This document shows positions 31,930 to 44,455 of a DNA stretch of 64,000 bases, in pieces. The stretch comes from Branchiostoma floridae (Eukaryota > Chordata > Leptocardii > Amphioxiformes > Branchiostomatidae): NCBI RefSeq assembly GCF_000003815.2, contig NC_049995.1, positions 18,830,783-18,894,782 on the forward strand, given 5' to 3'. Position numbers and translations under genes: made by a program. The stretch's first letter is position 1. Each line of letters opens with the position of its first letter. The notes below the pieces were generated by a model. It saw only the letters and a list, made by a program, of their open reading frames with translations. It ran no database searches and was not told the origin of the DNA.

Positions 31930-33780
31930 TTTTATTATCCATCTTCATATTGCTTCATACAAGTACATAGATCGATGCTTAAAGTACACTTTATGCGAAA
32001 GTCGAATCTTCTATTAGCAAACGTGTCTAAAAACCATGGTAATTTTTGGGGTATGTCTGATTTGACAGATCAAAGCTTAATTAATTGATTATTGCTTCGT
32101 AAATAGCTTTGCAGACTCAACGGTCTTGCATGGCCATGGATTCCCTTTTAAACATCGTACATTGGTATTAATTAATTGGCAACACTGTGATATTAAAAAA
32201 AGTTATCTTGTATATATTCTAATTTTGCGAAGACGGAATGAAGTTGAGAAGAATGACAGACTCGTCACAAACTCGAGTATAACCTTCAGTTTGACCGATG
32301 ATAACGACTATCCAACCAGCAGTGTACCGATGATGGTATACGATGGGAGATTTTTTTAACCTGTAACATCACCATTTATCATCGGGTAAACAATTAGATA
32401 CAACATACAGGTCTCTGAACAATCTCTAAAGATCACACATTAACACGTCTTTGGTATCAGCGGTTGAATTTCGGGGGAATTGAATTGAATTGGATACTTT
32501 ACGATGCTGTATTCAGTTTTGCACGAATAAAAGTTATGCTTTCTTTGCATAAAATGATCAAAGTTCTTTGTGGTCTTATGATACTGAGAACCAACCACGA
32601 TTTCTGCAGTAATTTATCGACAATGGTACACGATGTGTGATTTTTTACCTGTAACATCAACATGTATCATCAGCTGAACAAATATATATTAAATACAGAC
32701 CTCTACACAATGTCTAAAGATCGCACATTAACACGTCTTTGGCATCAGCGGTTGAATTTCTTGGGAATTGAATTGAAATGGATACTTTACGATGCTTTAT
32801 TCAGTTTTACACGATTAAAAGCTCTGCTTTCTTTGCATAAAATGATCATAGTTCTTTCTGGTCTTACTTACGATAATGAGAACCAACCATGATTTCGGCC
32901 CCTGTGTAACACCCGACAAAAAGACGCGGCCAAAGAAAAGCATTGATAGACATGAAATATCTCACAAGGACTTCTAGTGGTAAATGATGAAACTGAATGC
33001 TATTAAACTGAATGAACTGAATGTTCTATAGAAATGAATAACGAGATTCTGCAATACCATGCAAGGACCGAAGAGGTTCTGAAAAGAAGGTATATATCAA
33101 CTGGCTTATCTAATTCGTGTGGGAACAAATCGGCCTTGTCGTAACATTGTAGAACATCCTTGTTACGACAAAGTTTAACGAATAAATTGTCTGAATGTTG
33201 GATCTTGTTATAGTTATAGTGCCGCCATTTAATCTCCAAGCAGATGTTGGGAATAAATATTTGGGCCGCTAGTATATGTAGAGATGCAACTTGTACTACA
33301 GGGATTAGATTTTCAATAGAATATAATTCACCTGTTTTACAAGTCACATATGTACGGCGACACCCATTCAGTATTAATGGAAACGCTAGCTTATTGTATC
33401 CCGAACAATTTTAGTCACTAGCGGGTCAAACCTCGCTATGCAATCAGCTACCAGCGGTCGGGACCAAAGTCCAGCGGATACAGAGTTCGCTACAAACCTG
33501 TCACGTCCACTCGTATTTCAGTCAACAGACCGCAGACGCTGGTTCCTGTAGTACCAGCAGTATCCGCTAGGTGCACAGCTGCACCTACTATCCTGACATT
33601 ACCAAGTGGCCATGATCAAAGTCTAACAGGTACCGAGTTTGTTTCCCACCTGCCACGTTTACAGGTATTCCAGACAGGAGACAGCTGAGGAAGTCTGTCT
33701 TGAAGAAGCAGACTGACACCGGAGCCCGTCTTACTCTTACTTTATACCGTTGAGTTTTCACACCTATTACACTAAAGGTG
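31930..33780. repeat. Intergenic array unit copy with internal duplication
   Basis: Same block as 800-2457. About 230 bp (32390-32600) is repeated at 32650-32880, giving two TCAGCGGTTGAATTTC landmarks. The 5' donor at the end of the unit is weaker here (CTAAAG|GTGAGA near 33776), as the CACACAG form is lost. Confidence 0.65.
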
Positions 33781-34264
33781 AGAAATGTTCACTTCAGCCT
33801 GGCGGCCATTTTAGGGCAACGGCATGAAGAAGATTTTACTTCCATGACACTTAAATTGTTCTTTACGGGGGCAGGAAGGAGTAGTACATTTTAATTTCGG
33901 AAAATAAAACGACAAGAGATTTCAGAAAGGTTATAGGGGCATTTGTTGCTGGGAAACGTGATACGAAATGACTTAATTACTGACGTCAGCTTATCAGATT
34001 ACTTGCCATCTGTAAACACGGTGGTGTCAAGTTACGTGGCTGGTGTGTATTTAACTATAATTTTCACAAACACTATTTATCTATTTCATGGTTTGGCTGT
34101 TCATGACGCACTTCCAGGGCTGCCCAATCAGCCTGTGGCTAGCCCAGCTGACAGAGACAAGACATTTTATCTCTTGATCTTGTAACACTGCTCTTGTGTT
34201 ATGTGTGGGACTGTCACCGATCATCTTCTCTTTCTTGTGATTATAGAGTTATAGAGTTTTTAGC

Positions 34265-34365
34265 ATCTATCAGTATCAAGATCTCTAACCCCGCCCCTTC
34301 GGAGGTCCGCGTGACGTGTTCATGATTGTTGGACAAACACTCAATGCTGGGTGAGCTGATAATGG
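34265..34365. promoter_or_regulatory. Degraded GC-box module a, upstream of copy 4
   Basis: It contains CCCCGCCCCTTCGGAGGTCC and GTGACGTGTTCATGATTG, but the CRE position reads TGATAATG. The CRE is absent. Confidence 0.4.
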
Positions 34366-34509
34366 CCACATGTTTGTTTTCGGAGCAACAATATGTTTGA
34401 AGGGATAACTGTGTGGGCGTATCAAACTGTCTTTTAACACCTGAAATGTACAGGAATGAAAGTTATAATTATAAAAAATTATGAAGATGCATATGAGCAT
34501 GTAAGTATG

Positions 34510-34625
34510 TTATTTTGGGCAAGGACGTATCAATGTCCTGATCTCTGTCCCCGCCCCTCGGCACGTCCGTGTGACGTAATTGTTCGGAAAAACAAACTCT
34601 CTGAAGTCGGTGAACTGACCTTTAG
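34510..34625. promoter_or_regulatory. Degraded GC-box module b, upstream of copy 4
   Basis: It contains CCCCGCCCCTCGGCACGTCC, then GTGACGTAATTGTTCGG. The CRE position reads CTGACCTTTAG, so no palindrome remains. Confidence 0.4.
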
Positions 34626-34784
34626 CCGAACTTTAATCGATTTTCGAGTAGTGGCCATGGGGACAAAGTCTGATTCAAACATATCAGCCAGTACACGACT
34701 TGGGCTGCTCTGTGTTCTTTATTTATACGTAGAAGGATTTGTGGTACTAGTCATAGAAATATATTTCTAAAATCATCTTCAACT

Positions 34785-35875
34785 AGAGTTCGGCGACCTC
34801 ATACCTCCATGAAAATTTAGAGCTTTCGTAAATTTCATGCAATCGACTAACATATTAACATAATTTATGCATGGTGTTGTTCATCATTGACTAACGTACA
34901 CATTAAACAATTATAAAATTCCCATTATTAATCATAAAGCGGTCTTGCAATTTTTACATTATCAAAGATTATGTAAATAAGTTCCTCATTACCATAATTG
35001 GTATCTGCTTATATTCCACCTATCATAATGAACATGTGTTACATTTATTGAAGTCCAGCTATTGAAAACAATGGAATTATACAATTTCTTCATTAGTTAT
35101 GTAAATTAAGTCCTCATTTTCATAACATGTATGTCATTATGAACATCTTTGTCTGAGGTATCCGCATGCCTAATATGATGCCAATCCGTCAATCCTTTCT
35201 GCAGTTATCCTCTTTGGAATGTCTTGACAACAATGCCCCTGCAGTTTAGAAATTAAATGTTAGGGGGCTCAAACTTGTCCCACTTTGTCATGACACTGAA
35301 AGCTATCACCCAAATGTCAAGACCATATCACGTCCAGGACAAGAGATACATAGAAAAAACTGCTATGATGGAATATTCCCATCAACTATGCAAATGTATT
35401 CCTATTTTGCATAATTAGTATTTCATTTTGTAAAACATTGTCTAAGGTACCTACATACCAAAAACCATTAAAATCCGTTGTTCCCTTCTTGAGTTATGAA
35501 AAGTCCTTTTTACCAACAAATTTCTACCCATTTGAACTACATGGTACGGTCCGCCTGTGACACGTGGAGGTCAAGGAGTCTAGGGGTGGAATCAACCAAA
35601 CCAGGCTGGGGGGTTGTAATGCTTCAGAAGTTTATGACAAAAATGCCCCTGCTATCCCTAAACTAGCCGCTAGGGGGCCCAAACTTACGTCACTAATTCC
35701 TGACAACAAGAGCTATCTAACACCCAACATTCGTGACCATAGCTTGTTCAGAAGATGAGAAAACACACCCGGAAGTTGCGCTGCAGTACCAAGGGAAGCC
35801 GCTAGGGGGCCCAAAATCTAATCATTTCCAGCTTTCATCACACCCTACCAACGCACTATCTGGCAGAAATCTAAG
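34785..35875. mobile_element. Dispersed repeat element, same family as 30960-31929
   Basis: It starts CTAGAGTTCGGCGACCTCAT followed by ACCTCCATGAAAAT, matching the inverted right end of the 30960 element. The interior shares GGGGG.CCAAA and CTGCAGTTATCCTCTTTG phrases with 12100-12300. The right end is not sharply defined. No coding frame was found. Confidence 0.5.
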
Positions 35876-36106
35876 TTTATGAGCCTGCAGATTATGAGAG
35901 GCAGCACTGAAGCGCCGACTAGTGATTCATGATGGCAGTAGAACCTTGGAATTATCGATTTACCGGAAACAAGATGGTGAACGGGTGGGGGGTGGTGTGT
36001 TTGGAAGCCTTTGATGCCGACGGATGTGAAATCATTTCTCTGTTGCAAACCTGTAATAAGTATATCCAATGGATATTTATATTTTGATGTTGTGTCATTT
36101 TTCAGG
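35876..36106. other. Upstream region of copy 4
   Basis: Non-coding. It differs from the region before the other ATG exons until the last 20 bases (CATTTTTCAG acceptor ending at 36105). The frame at 36011 runs in phase with the gene but lies in the predicted intron and is rejected as the start. Confidence 0.4.
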
Positions 36107-39100
36107 ATGGCAGGCCCGGCGCGGGAAATTGAAGGGTTCACAGATGAAGACCGACGACATTTTGAGTTCGTGCGGCCTCTCATTCACATATCCGATTCCC
36201 TCACCAAGAAGGAAACAGATGATGTGAAGATATACTGTGCGCACGTTATTCCGAAAGGCATGATAAAAGGTCTAAAACGAGCAGTTGACATTTTTCTGAA
36301 GCTTAAAGAAATAGGCAAGATCAACCAGGAGAACCTGGACTTTGTTGAGGAGGTTTTGGAAATGATCGGAAGACGTGATTTGGCTCGGGACGTTCTGCGG
36401 CCAGCCCAACAACCTGACCGAGCGGTTCCGGAAAATCCCGAACTCCAGCCGGAAAACCCCGAACTCCAGCCGGAAATCCCCGAGTCCCAGCCGGAAAACC
36501 CCGAGCCCCAACCGGGACCAAGTGATGAAGAAGCGAGGACAGTAGGTAAGCAAAAATTAAGTATCATTGTTTACTCAAACTCAGTATAACATATCTCAAG
36601 TAACCGCTAGGCACAAAATTCTTTAAATCGGGCTGTATAGAGTTTCCGGTTCTATTTATTTTTCTGTTTTATTCAAATTAGTATTTAAGACCGAAGAAGG
36701 GACTATGAAAACATACTAATGATGATTCTTTTCACAAGTCTTCTATCCCTAGTCTGCAATACTTGAAACTTAACCTTGTGAAAATATCTTACTATTTCCA
36801 GAAACTCCAACGTCCAATATTTACACAGTGGTGCACGGCCACAGCAGCATGACCCAGGAGACGGTAGATCGTCACAGACAAAACATAGCATCCGCCTGTA
36901 ACACCAGGAGGTCACAGGTCAAGTTCAGAGGTTACAAGAAGCACAAGAGCATCCTGGTGCACTTCTCCATACCGCGGGAGAACACGGCGGTGCTGAGGCA
37001 CATGGCGGATCACTCCGACCCGAGACTTGTCTACATGGGCGTGAAGTCACTGCAGATCGACGCTGAAGTTCCCATCAAAGTCCAACAGGAGGCGCTGCTG
37101 TACGGTGAGCTGACTTTTTCTCTTCATATGCATTCAGTAGTCAATTTCAGAGTCAATTTCATATTAATGTCAGTGCGTTTAATTGATATATGTCTTCATA
37201 TGCACTTTTATGTTACAGAATTTTAAAGCTTTATCAAAAACTTTAGATATTGAAGAAAATAGAATATCTCCTTGTGAAAAAGCAGAAATCGATTATGTTC
37301 CAGCACTTTCAAATAATCTACCACATATCTCAAATAGCTAGCAAGATTGCTAGAAAAATAGACATTTACGAGATGTCATATTAGACGATATGTTTTATGA
37401 CGTTAAATACCTTTCACTAATGTGTTCCAGATATCAAGAGACAACTGCCCGTCGATGACATCGAGGTGGGCTGCAATACCAGAAACAAACACCAGAGGGC
37501 GCCCCAGAGCTGGACCCGCCTGTCTGCCCTGAACCTGTTCTCGGACGCCCTGCCGCTCCATCTGCAGGCAGCCGCGATTCTGGAGTACCAGGGCTTCTCC
37601 TACAGCCTGGTCCGGGCTCTGGTGCAGAAGGACCGGCTCAGAGAACACCAGATGAGGCAGGCCATCCAGAACCTCAGGAACGCAGAGGTGGATTCCAACA
37701 CGTTCCGTCAGAAGGCAGAGGTGGATTCCAACACGCTCCGTCAGAAGGCAGAGGTCGATTCCAACACGATCATGACTTTGCGCTCCAAGCTCATCATCAT
37801 AGAGAACAGGCTGAAGGAGGCTCTTGAGACGATCGCAGTTCTTGAAGAAAAGCTGCAGCAGGCTCAAGAATACGCAGAGAAAACCGCTAAGCAGGTTGCA
37901 TCCCACGTGACGGAGAACAGGGGAGAGAAGCCGCTTGGAGGCTGGCCACAGGAGTACAGGGGAGAGAAGCCGCATGGAGGCTGGCCACAGGAGTACAGGG
38001 GAGAGAAGCCGCATGGAGGCTGGCCACAGAGGTACAAGGGAGAGAAGCCGCCTGGAGGCTGGTCGGCACACGTCGTACAGGTCGAGAAGGCAGATGCAGC
38101 TTCACAGACACACCAAGCGGGTCCTGTTGGTACTGCATGGAGATCTGGAGATCTGGGCGGCGACAAGCTTGGAGACGACACGACTGTGAAGGAAGAAGAC
38201 AAGGAAGCTGCCAGCCAAGGCTCTGACAGTGATAGCGATGGAAGAGAAGAAATTCTCGATACAGAAGCATCCGAGCAAGACCGACACACAGCGGGGACAG
38301 AAGGAGCGGCATCTCGCTCTACTGGGGACAGGAAGCAGCGTGTGATCACTTTTGGCGGGATGGGAACAGAACCTGGAAAGTTTCGTGACCCACGTGGCGT
38401 TGTGGTGTCGCCTAGCAACGAGATATTTGTTACTGATCTTTATAACAGGCGAGTCCAAGTCCACAGCACGGAGGGGGTTTACGTGCGCCACTTCCCAACA
38501 GTTGTACCGGGTACAGACAAGGACATGGTTCCATATGATGTTTGTATGGACGGTAACGGCACGCTGTGGGTAGTGGGGCGGGGAGAGACAGTTGAGCATG
38601 TTGTACAGTACAGCACGGACGGGACCGCCATGGCGGGGTTTGACTTGGAGAAAGGCATTTATTTCCGCGGCATTGCAGTGGACATGCGCACTAACCACAT
38701 CCTGGTGAGTGATCCAGACCAAGGTGCAGTTCTTGTGTTCCGTCCGGACGGCTCCCTGGTGCGGACAGTCCGGCATCCACGGGGTGAGATGAGACACCCA
38801 CGGTTCATCACTTTGGACGGGGAAGGAAACATTCTTGTGTCGGACTGGAACAATAACTATGTCTACGTGTATGACGAGTCCGGGAAGTTCCTGTTTCAGT
38901 TCGGAGGTGAGGGAAGTGGTGAAGGTCAGCTGAAACAGCCTGCAGGCATCTGTACAGACAGCTCGGGGCACATCCTCGTGACAGACTATTGGAACTATAG
39001 GGTTCAGATCTTCACACGTCACGGAGAGTTTGTCCGGACCGTCCGTACTTTTTCTGACCCGGAAGGCCTGGCTGTGGGACCGGAAGGGCAGCTGGTTGTG

Positions 39101-39142
39101 ACTAGTTGGGACAATACTGTGACTGTATATCCTAACTATTAG
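36107..39142 (+). CDS. DED - central domain - coiled coil - NHL protein, copy 4 (divergent DED)
   Basis: The exons are 36107-36545, 36802-37104 and 37431-39142, with phase 1 introns, giving 817 residues. The DED is the most divergent of the array (FTDEDRRHFEFVRPLIHIS, RRDL in place of RQDL), yet the second half of exon 2 and the start of exon 3 are almost identical in DNA to the other copies. The central helical block is followed by two AEVDSNT-RQK units plus a partial one, four 13-residue repeats (two with PHGGW), an acidic linker and six NHL-like blades ending TVTVYPNY. Loop residues of the propeller differ from all other copies (for example VTDLYNRRV and VTDYWNYRV). The full open frame suggests a working gene. 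The upstream modules have lost their CREs, so regulation may differ. Confidence 0.88.
37915..38070 (+). repeat. 39-nt coding minisatellite, 4 units, copy 4
   Basis: Units ENRGEKPLGGWPQ, two EYRGEKPHGGWPQ, and RYKGEKPPGGWSA. Confidence 0.85.
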
Positions 39143-39880
39143 TCATGCAGAAGTTTGGAAAATTGCTTAATTTTGTTTCAACAAAAAAGGAGTATACTTA
39201 CCATATTCTCAAACCGCTCCTTTTACCTATTTCATGAACGGGTTGATGGGGAGGAGGAAGCTACAGGCTTCTAACGGCCTTTGACCTTTTCTCATGTCCG
39301 ACATCCGGAAGATCACGTGTTCGGAACAATCGGGGTCTCAGTTGTCCTGAATGAGGTCAGAGAGTATGTCGAATTTTTTTTTATTCAACTCTTCATAACT
39401 GTTGAACATCCCCCTGACCAGAGGTTTAGTCCATTCTGGCCAATTACAATGAGGTAATTGTCTCTTTGTCCCAGAATGATCACGATAGAATAATGCCGTC
39501 ATATAGATAGATTTAATTACATTCTAGGAGGAGACGCCCCTTTTGTGTACAAAGAGACCTTGATGTACAAATAGGTACATCAAAGAATCGCCAGACCAAT
39601 TAATCAATAAATAATACGTTAAACCCCACAATGTTGATTTATTCATACATTTGTACGTAGGACGGTAATTCACTTTTTTTGCATATGTAGTTGTATGTAG
39701 CAGAACTTACGGATGTCACTGTATTTTTGCTGTGTCAATAAAGGTGATGATTATTACGTTTTCTGTCGGACAAATATAGGAATGTAGCTATGCAGTGTGT
39801 ATGGTGTAATCAGGAAGTAGTTCTGTATTTAGTATGCTGAGCGGGAAGTAGAGTTCTATGAGAGGGTCTGCATGCTCTTT
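39143..39880. other. 3' flank of copy 4 (type A)
   Basis: Non-coding and AT-rich, related to the flanks of copies 1 and 6 (GTTTCAACA, CTACAGGCTTC). AATAAAGGTGATGATTATT near 39737 is a possible polyadenylation signal, untested. Confidence 0.4.
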
Positions 39881-40040
39881 TACGTAAGGCGTAGGCAGCC
39901 TATTTTATTTCCCGTAATTCGTAGGGAAAACCATCTTATCTACGTAATTCGTTGCGAGGCGACCAAATTTAGCGTAATTGCCTGCCTTAATTTAGCGTAA
40001 TACGTAGGGGGTTCTTGTTAATTCAGCGTACATCGTTGTC
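39881..40040. repeat. Short-period repeat of TACGTAATTCGTAGG words
   Basis: Variants of CGTAATTCGTAGGG occur about six times (39883, 39915, 39941, 39971, 39996 and 40023 areas). It is a degenerate minisatellite with no coding potential. Confidence 0.5.
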
Positions 40041-40089
40041 GGACCCCCCATGCAGACCCTCCTATGATACTGCCTGTTACGGTCCCATT

Positions 40090-40660
40090 GGACCGGAGGA
40101 ACGTAAGTGAACTGAATTGTGTCTGCACAGATGTGTATCACCAGATCTTCAAGAATGGGATCGCAGGAATTTCCGTTCAGTTCGATCACTGCATTTGGCA
40201 TTTGTGGAAACATTCCTGTACAATTCCTAGAATTATTGCAGACTGCACACATCGCCATGGATTCCTTAAACGTTGAAAAGACGGATTGAAGATTAGGAAG
40301 ATGGCAGGAATGTGTCTGCACAGATGTGTATCACCAGAACTTTAAGAATGGAATCGCAGGAATTTCCGCTCAGTTCACTGCAGTGTTGCAGCGAAGATTA
40401 GGTGAAAGTACCAGAATATCTCTTAGCGTCTGCAGGAAATTTAATCTGAGGAAATAGTACTTCCTGTAAAAATTTTCCTAGGCACTAGTATTTTAGACAT
40501 TTCTGTGCACTAGCATCCTTGTGGACACATGCCTGTACAATTCCTAGAATTCTTGCAGACTGCACACAATACTATACTATTAGGCGCGCCCCTGAGGCGT
40601 CGCCAACAATACTTTACTATAAGGCTCGCCCTGAGGTGTCGCCAAAAACATTCAATAGAA
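40090..40660. repeat. Interleaved direct repeats
   Basis: CACAGATGTGTATCACCAGA with about 60 following bases occurs at 40125 and 40318. CAATTCCTAGAATT.TTGCAG occurs at 40220 and 40539. A 45 bp unit around AATACT.TACTAT.AGGC occurs at 40570 and 40607. An array-unit piece (ATGGATTCCTTAAACGTTG) lies between them at 40257. The region looks rearranged. Confidence 0.55.
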
Positions 40661-41569
40661 CTAGATGTCTCACAGCGATATCTAGCGGTAAATGATAAAA
40701 CTGCACCGCTTCTATCGCAATAAACAATCCGATTCTTTAGTATACCAACGCAGACTGGGCTTACAATGACGACCTAGGAGGTTCTAAAAGATGGCCATGG
40801 TATCAACTATCTTTTCTGTATCTGAATGAAGTGGACTTCTTGCAGTATGATTATTAATAGAGTCATTATGAAGAACTGAGTTTTAGAAATAAATTGTCTT
40901 AATTTTCTGTCCTGTTATGATGATAGTGTAACCATTTCATCGCCAAGTGAAATGTTGAAGTAAAAATGTGGATTTTGTAATTCATTATCCGTTATTCTGA
41001 GTGTTCTTTGTCCGAAAACGGAGCAACTTGAGAACATCATGATCCTCCCACCCCCAACATCTGCTTGAAGACAATCCGTAACCTTTGACCCATCCGTCCA
41101 GTCTTGCCGCTCTTATACGCATGTGCAGTCCGACTGACCAATCAGTTGAGTTTATCTATTGAACAGAGAGTAGCAAACTCTTTAGAGCAAGCGGAAAGTA
41201 ATGTGAACAGCTTCGTGCGTTTATCATTATATCGTGAACAATCCATAACAAAGCGACGTTCGTCTTCGATCTCATTTGGGCAGAATGGACAAAACCTCTG
41301 GTCTCGCGCACGGGGAATTTAAGTATATCTTCCGGCTTCTATATTTAGTTTGTGACTGCAGATTCTTATCTTGTAATTGCTCTACGAAGCTCGAAATTTT
41401 GTACATTCGAAATATACTTCTTTTTCCGTATTTATCCTTTAGCGTAGAATGAATGGAAAGTTTTGAGTTATTCTGGATAGAAGAATGTCATTCTTGTATG
41501 TATATATCCTGTAAACGGAGTCGTAATTGGTCGGTTAGCATATAAGATGATAAGGAAATGACAGCGTCT
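40661..41569. other. Spacer with weak array-unit similarity
   Basis: Degraded phrases of the intergenic unit (CTAGCGGTAAATGAT near 40681) are seen to about 40980. From there to 41569 I see no gene and no clear repeat. Confidence 0.3.
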
Positions 41570-42010
41570 GACAGAGGTTTTCTTTCATGACGTAGCCGAT
41601 GATATTGAGTATCCAAACAGCAGTTTGCCGATGGCGGTACAGGATACGTGATATGTTTTACCGGTAACATCACCATGTATTATCAGCTGAACAATTAGAT
41701 ACAACATATAAGTCTCTGCACCATCTCTAAAGATCACACATTAACACGTCTTTGATATCAGCGGTTGGATTTCTTGGGAATTGAATTGAAATGGATACTT
41801 AACGATGTCGTATTCAGTTTTTCACCAATAAAAGCTATGAAATGATCATAGTTCTTTGTGGTCTTATGATACTGAGTACCAACCATGATTTCGGCTCCCT
41901 ATGTAACACCCGGCAAAAGAGGCGGCTCAATGAATAACATCGATAGACTTAGAATATCTCACAAGGACGTCTAGCGGTAAATGACGAAACTGAATTCTAT
42001 TAAACAGAAT
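41570..42010. repeat. Intergenic array unit, partial copy
   Basis: Matches 950-1400 (TATCAGCTGAACAATTAG near 41680, TATCAGCGGTTGGATTTC near 41756). It is truncated at about 42010. Confidence 0.6.
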
Positions 42011-42174
42011 GAACGTGACGTGTTTTACCTGTATATAACATCACCATGTATTACCAGCTGAACAAATAGATATTAAATACATGCCTCTACACCATGTCTG
42101 CGGATTACACATTTGGTCTGTGGTATTAGCTGTTGAGTCTCTTACGAATGGAATTGAATTGGATTATGTGAGAT

Positions 42175-42475
42175 TTTGTTTATTTAGAACACTTTGATTA
42201 TGTGAGATTTTGTTTATTTAGAACACTGTTTAGAACACCTCTGTACATGTAGTTACCTACCTTGTTTACTTTAGAACACCTTAGCCGTTACCTTTTTTGT
42301 TTATTTAGAACGTAAGAAGTATTCCTTATTCCGCAGAGTTGTAAACTTTTATTTTTTCACTGAAGAAAAACGACGGATGTCGTTTGAAACGTCTGAATTA
42401 AATTTGATTTATCCAGAAGTAGAGATTCATCTTTCATCTATTCATTATATTCCTGGATGTATAATCTTCACAAAC
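42175..42475. mobile_element. About 300 bp insertion in duplication copy A
   Basis: Absent from the partner copy, where GAATTGGATTCTATGAGATG is continuous (near 61283). It begins with a 32 bp tandem repeat (GATTTTGTTTATTTAGAACA, twice in full and partly again near 42300). The class is unknown. Confidence 0.5.
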
Positions 42476-43687
42476 GTGTGAGATGATGTAATACTTTTTG
42501 CACCAATAAATGTCAGAAATGCTTTCTATAATGATCATGGTTCTTTGTGGGGAAATCCATGATAAATTCAAGTACTAACCATGGTTTCGATCTCTTCGTA
42601 ACGCCCTACATATTTCCGGATTAATGATTAACATTCATAGACAAAAAAAATATCGCGGACGTCTGGCGGTAAATTTCAAAACTGCATACATTCTGTAGAA
42701 ATATGCAACAATGTGATTCTACGATATACCAAAACGGACTGTGCTTGCAATAACAACCAATGAAGTTGTAAAGAAAAGTTATTATGTATCTAATCGGCAT
42801 AGGAATAATGCGGCATTGTTGCATCATTGGGACAACATTACAAAACATCCTTTGAGACTTTGAAGACTTGAGACATCGTTACAAAGTTAAGCTAACGATA
42901 TAACAAATTGTTCGAATTTTGGTCCTGTTATAATAATATCACGTTATGATAATAGTGCCGGCATGCACATCATCAGTTATCTGGTCTTTTTCAGGATGAC
43001 CAAATTTAACCTTCCACCAATCCTCCGGCAATACACATAATTTATTACATACTTGGGATCCCCAATATAAACACATTCAAATCATCTTATGCTCGTAAAA
43101 AACTCATGAATTGAACCTCATAATGCCAAAGCGACATAGAATGTTATATATTCAAGTTAGGAGATAACACCTCCCACACTTACCTTTTCTCACCAGACTT
43201 ATTCACTTTTACCTGGACTATTTCATCTACGGGCATAATGGTTGTGACTCGTGCAGCTTGTATCACTCCCTAGTAATTTGTATCACTCCGCGGTACAGAG
43301 AACAAGAAAAGCAGAAAGAAATTTCTAGGAGTCAGCTCACAAAGGTGTCTGCATTGAATCATATAATCGTGCATCAAGACATCAGAGCACAGTAGTTGTG
43401 TTGGATCCTTCAGCAGCCTATAATAATGCACTATTGTGCCTCAGGCCTCAAGGTAACATGATGCCTTTCCGCCATGACAGTCAGACCATAACAGCACACC
43501 GTCTATTTCTTCTTTGCCTATTTTTATCTAAAATAATTACATTACACTAGAGTCCTTCTTACTGAGTATTTGAACACGAGGTAAATTTGTCTTTCTCTCC
43601 GTACTGAATACAGGACATGTAGCCCCATGTTTAGAAAGTTACGAATGTGATCACATTACAAACAGCCTTTGCACCTGCCGGGTTTGG

Positions 43688-43702
43688 TGACCTTTAGGGT
43701 CA
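43688..43702. promoter_or_regulatory. Everted nuclear-receptor-like site
   Basis: TGACCT TTA GGGTCA is two opposed half-sites spaced by 3 bp. It is conserved at 62488-62502 in the partner duplication. Function is inferred from the motif only. Confidence 0.3.
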
Positions 43703-44233
43703 CGCACCGCTACCCTGCCTTTTATGCGGGAGGGGGATAAACAGAACACCTATTCGTAGTAGGGATAAGACGCTACTAAAGTGAGGACGAACGCAGCCAA
43801 AGGCGTACAGGTATGTTGTGTTGCTATCTAAGAGGTATCTTACCAATTCTGCAGTAAGGTTATGAAGATAGCATTTGATAGTTAAAACCAAACGGCCATA
43901 ATGTACCAGGGTCCTTCTAGTTCCACTATCACCGGGTATTTGATCTATCCTAGTACGGAGAGACACTGCATTAGAGTTTCTCAAGGATCTCTCAAAGTCT
44001 CTCACAGTCTGTCACATGTTACTATACCCCTTATAACAAATTGTTATGGAAAAATACTTGCTTACTTCTTGAAGCTCAGAACATTTAGCATAAACAGACA
44101 TAACTGGCAGGAAAACAGGTATTCTACATGTAGGGTAACTTGTTCTGTAAAAACTGCTGTTACTAGTGTTAGAGGTATTAATATAGATGTCAATAACGTT
44201 TTATAGGGGATGAGCTTTGTGTGTGTTGCAGGA

Positions 44234-44317
44234 ATGACTCCCCTGGTTCTGAATATTTCCATTTCACCCAGCGACCCACACTGCTTCGATTGCCTACCGG
44301 GCTATAGTCGCTGTTAG
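44234..44317 (+). CDS. 27-codon micro-ORF, duplication copy A
   Basis: It starts MTPLVLNIS and ends CLPGYSRC, and directly follows a splice-acceptor-like TGTGTGTTGCAG. The partner at 63036-63119 differs at five bases. Four are synonymous third positions and one is a conservative Ile/Val change. No known domain; three cysteines. It could be a short peptide gene, the terminal exon of a longer gene, or chance. Upstream sequence in this copy is closed by a TAG at about 44203. Confidence 0.3.
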   Translation: MTPLVLNISISPSDPHCFDCLPGYSRC

Positions 44318-44455
44318 TTCGTGAACTCCTACGTTACGCGGTTTAGAAGCACCTTTTTCCTTCAGTAGGGTGCTATATGTTCTAATATTGCAAGGTAAAC
44401 TAAAGTTTACATCAGATCTTAGGATAACTCTGAACTACAATATTTCCGCAGGTAT

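Noticed and set aside
36011-36106. Upstream in-phase start for copy 4
   Set aside because: A splice acceptor lies at 36104-36105 immediately before the conserved MAGP start, and the extra residues have no counterpart in other copies.
43901-44206. 101-codon frame in duplication copy A
   Set aside because: The partner copy near 62700 stops after about 22 codons, so there is no conservation.
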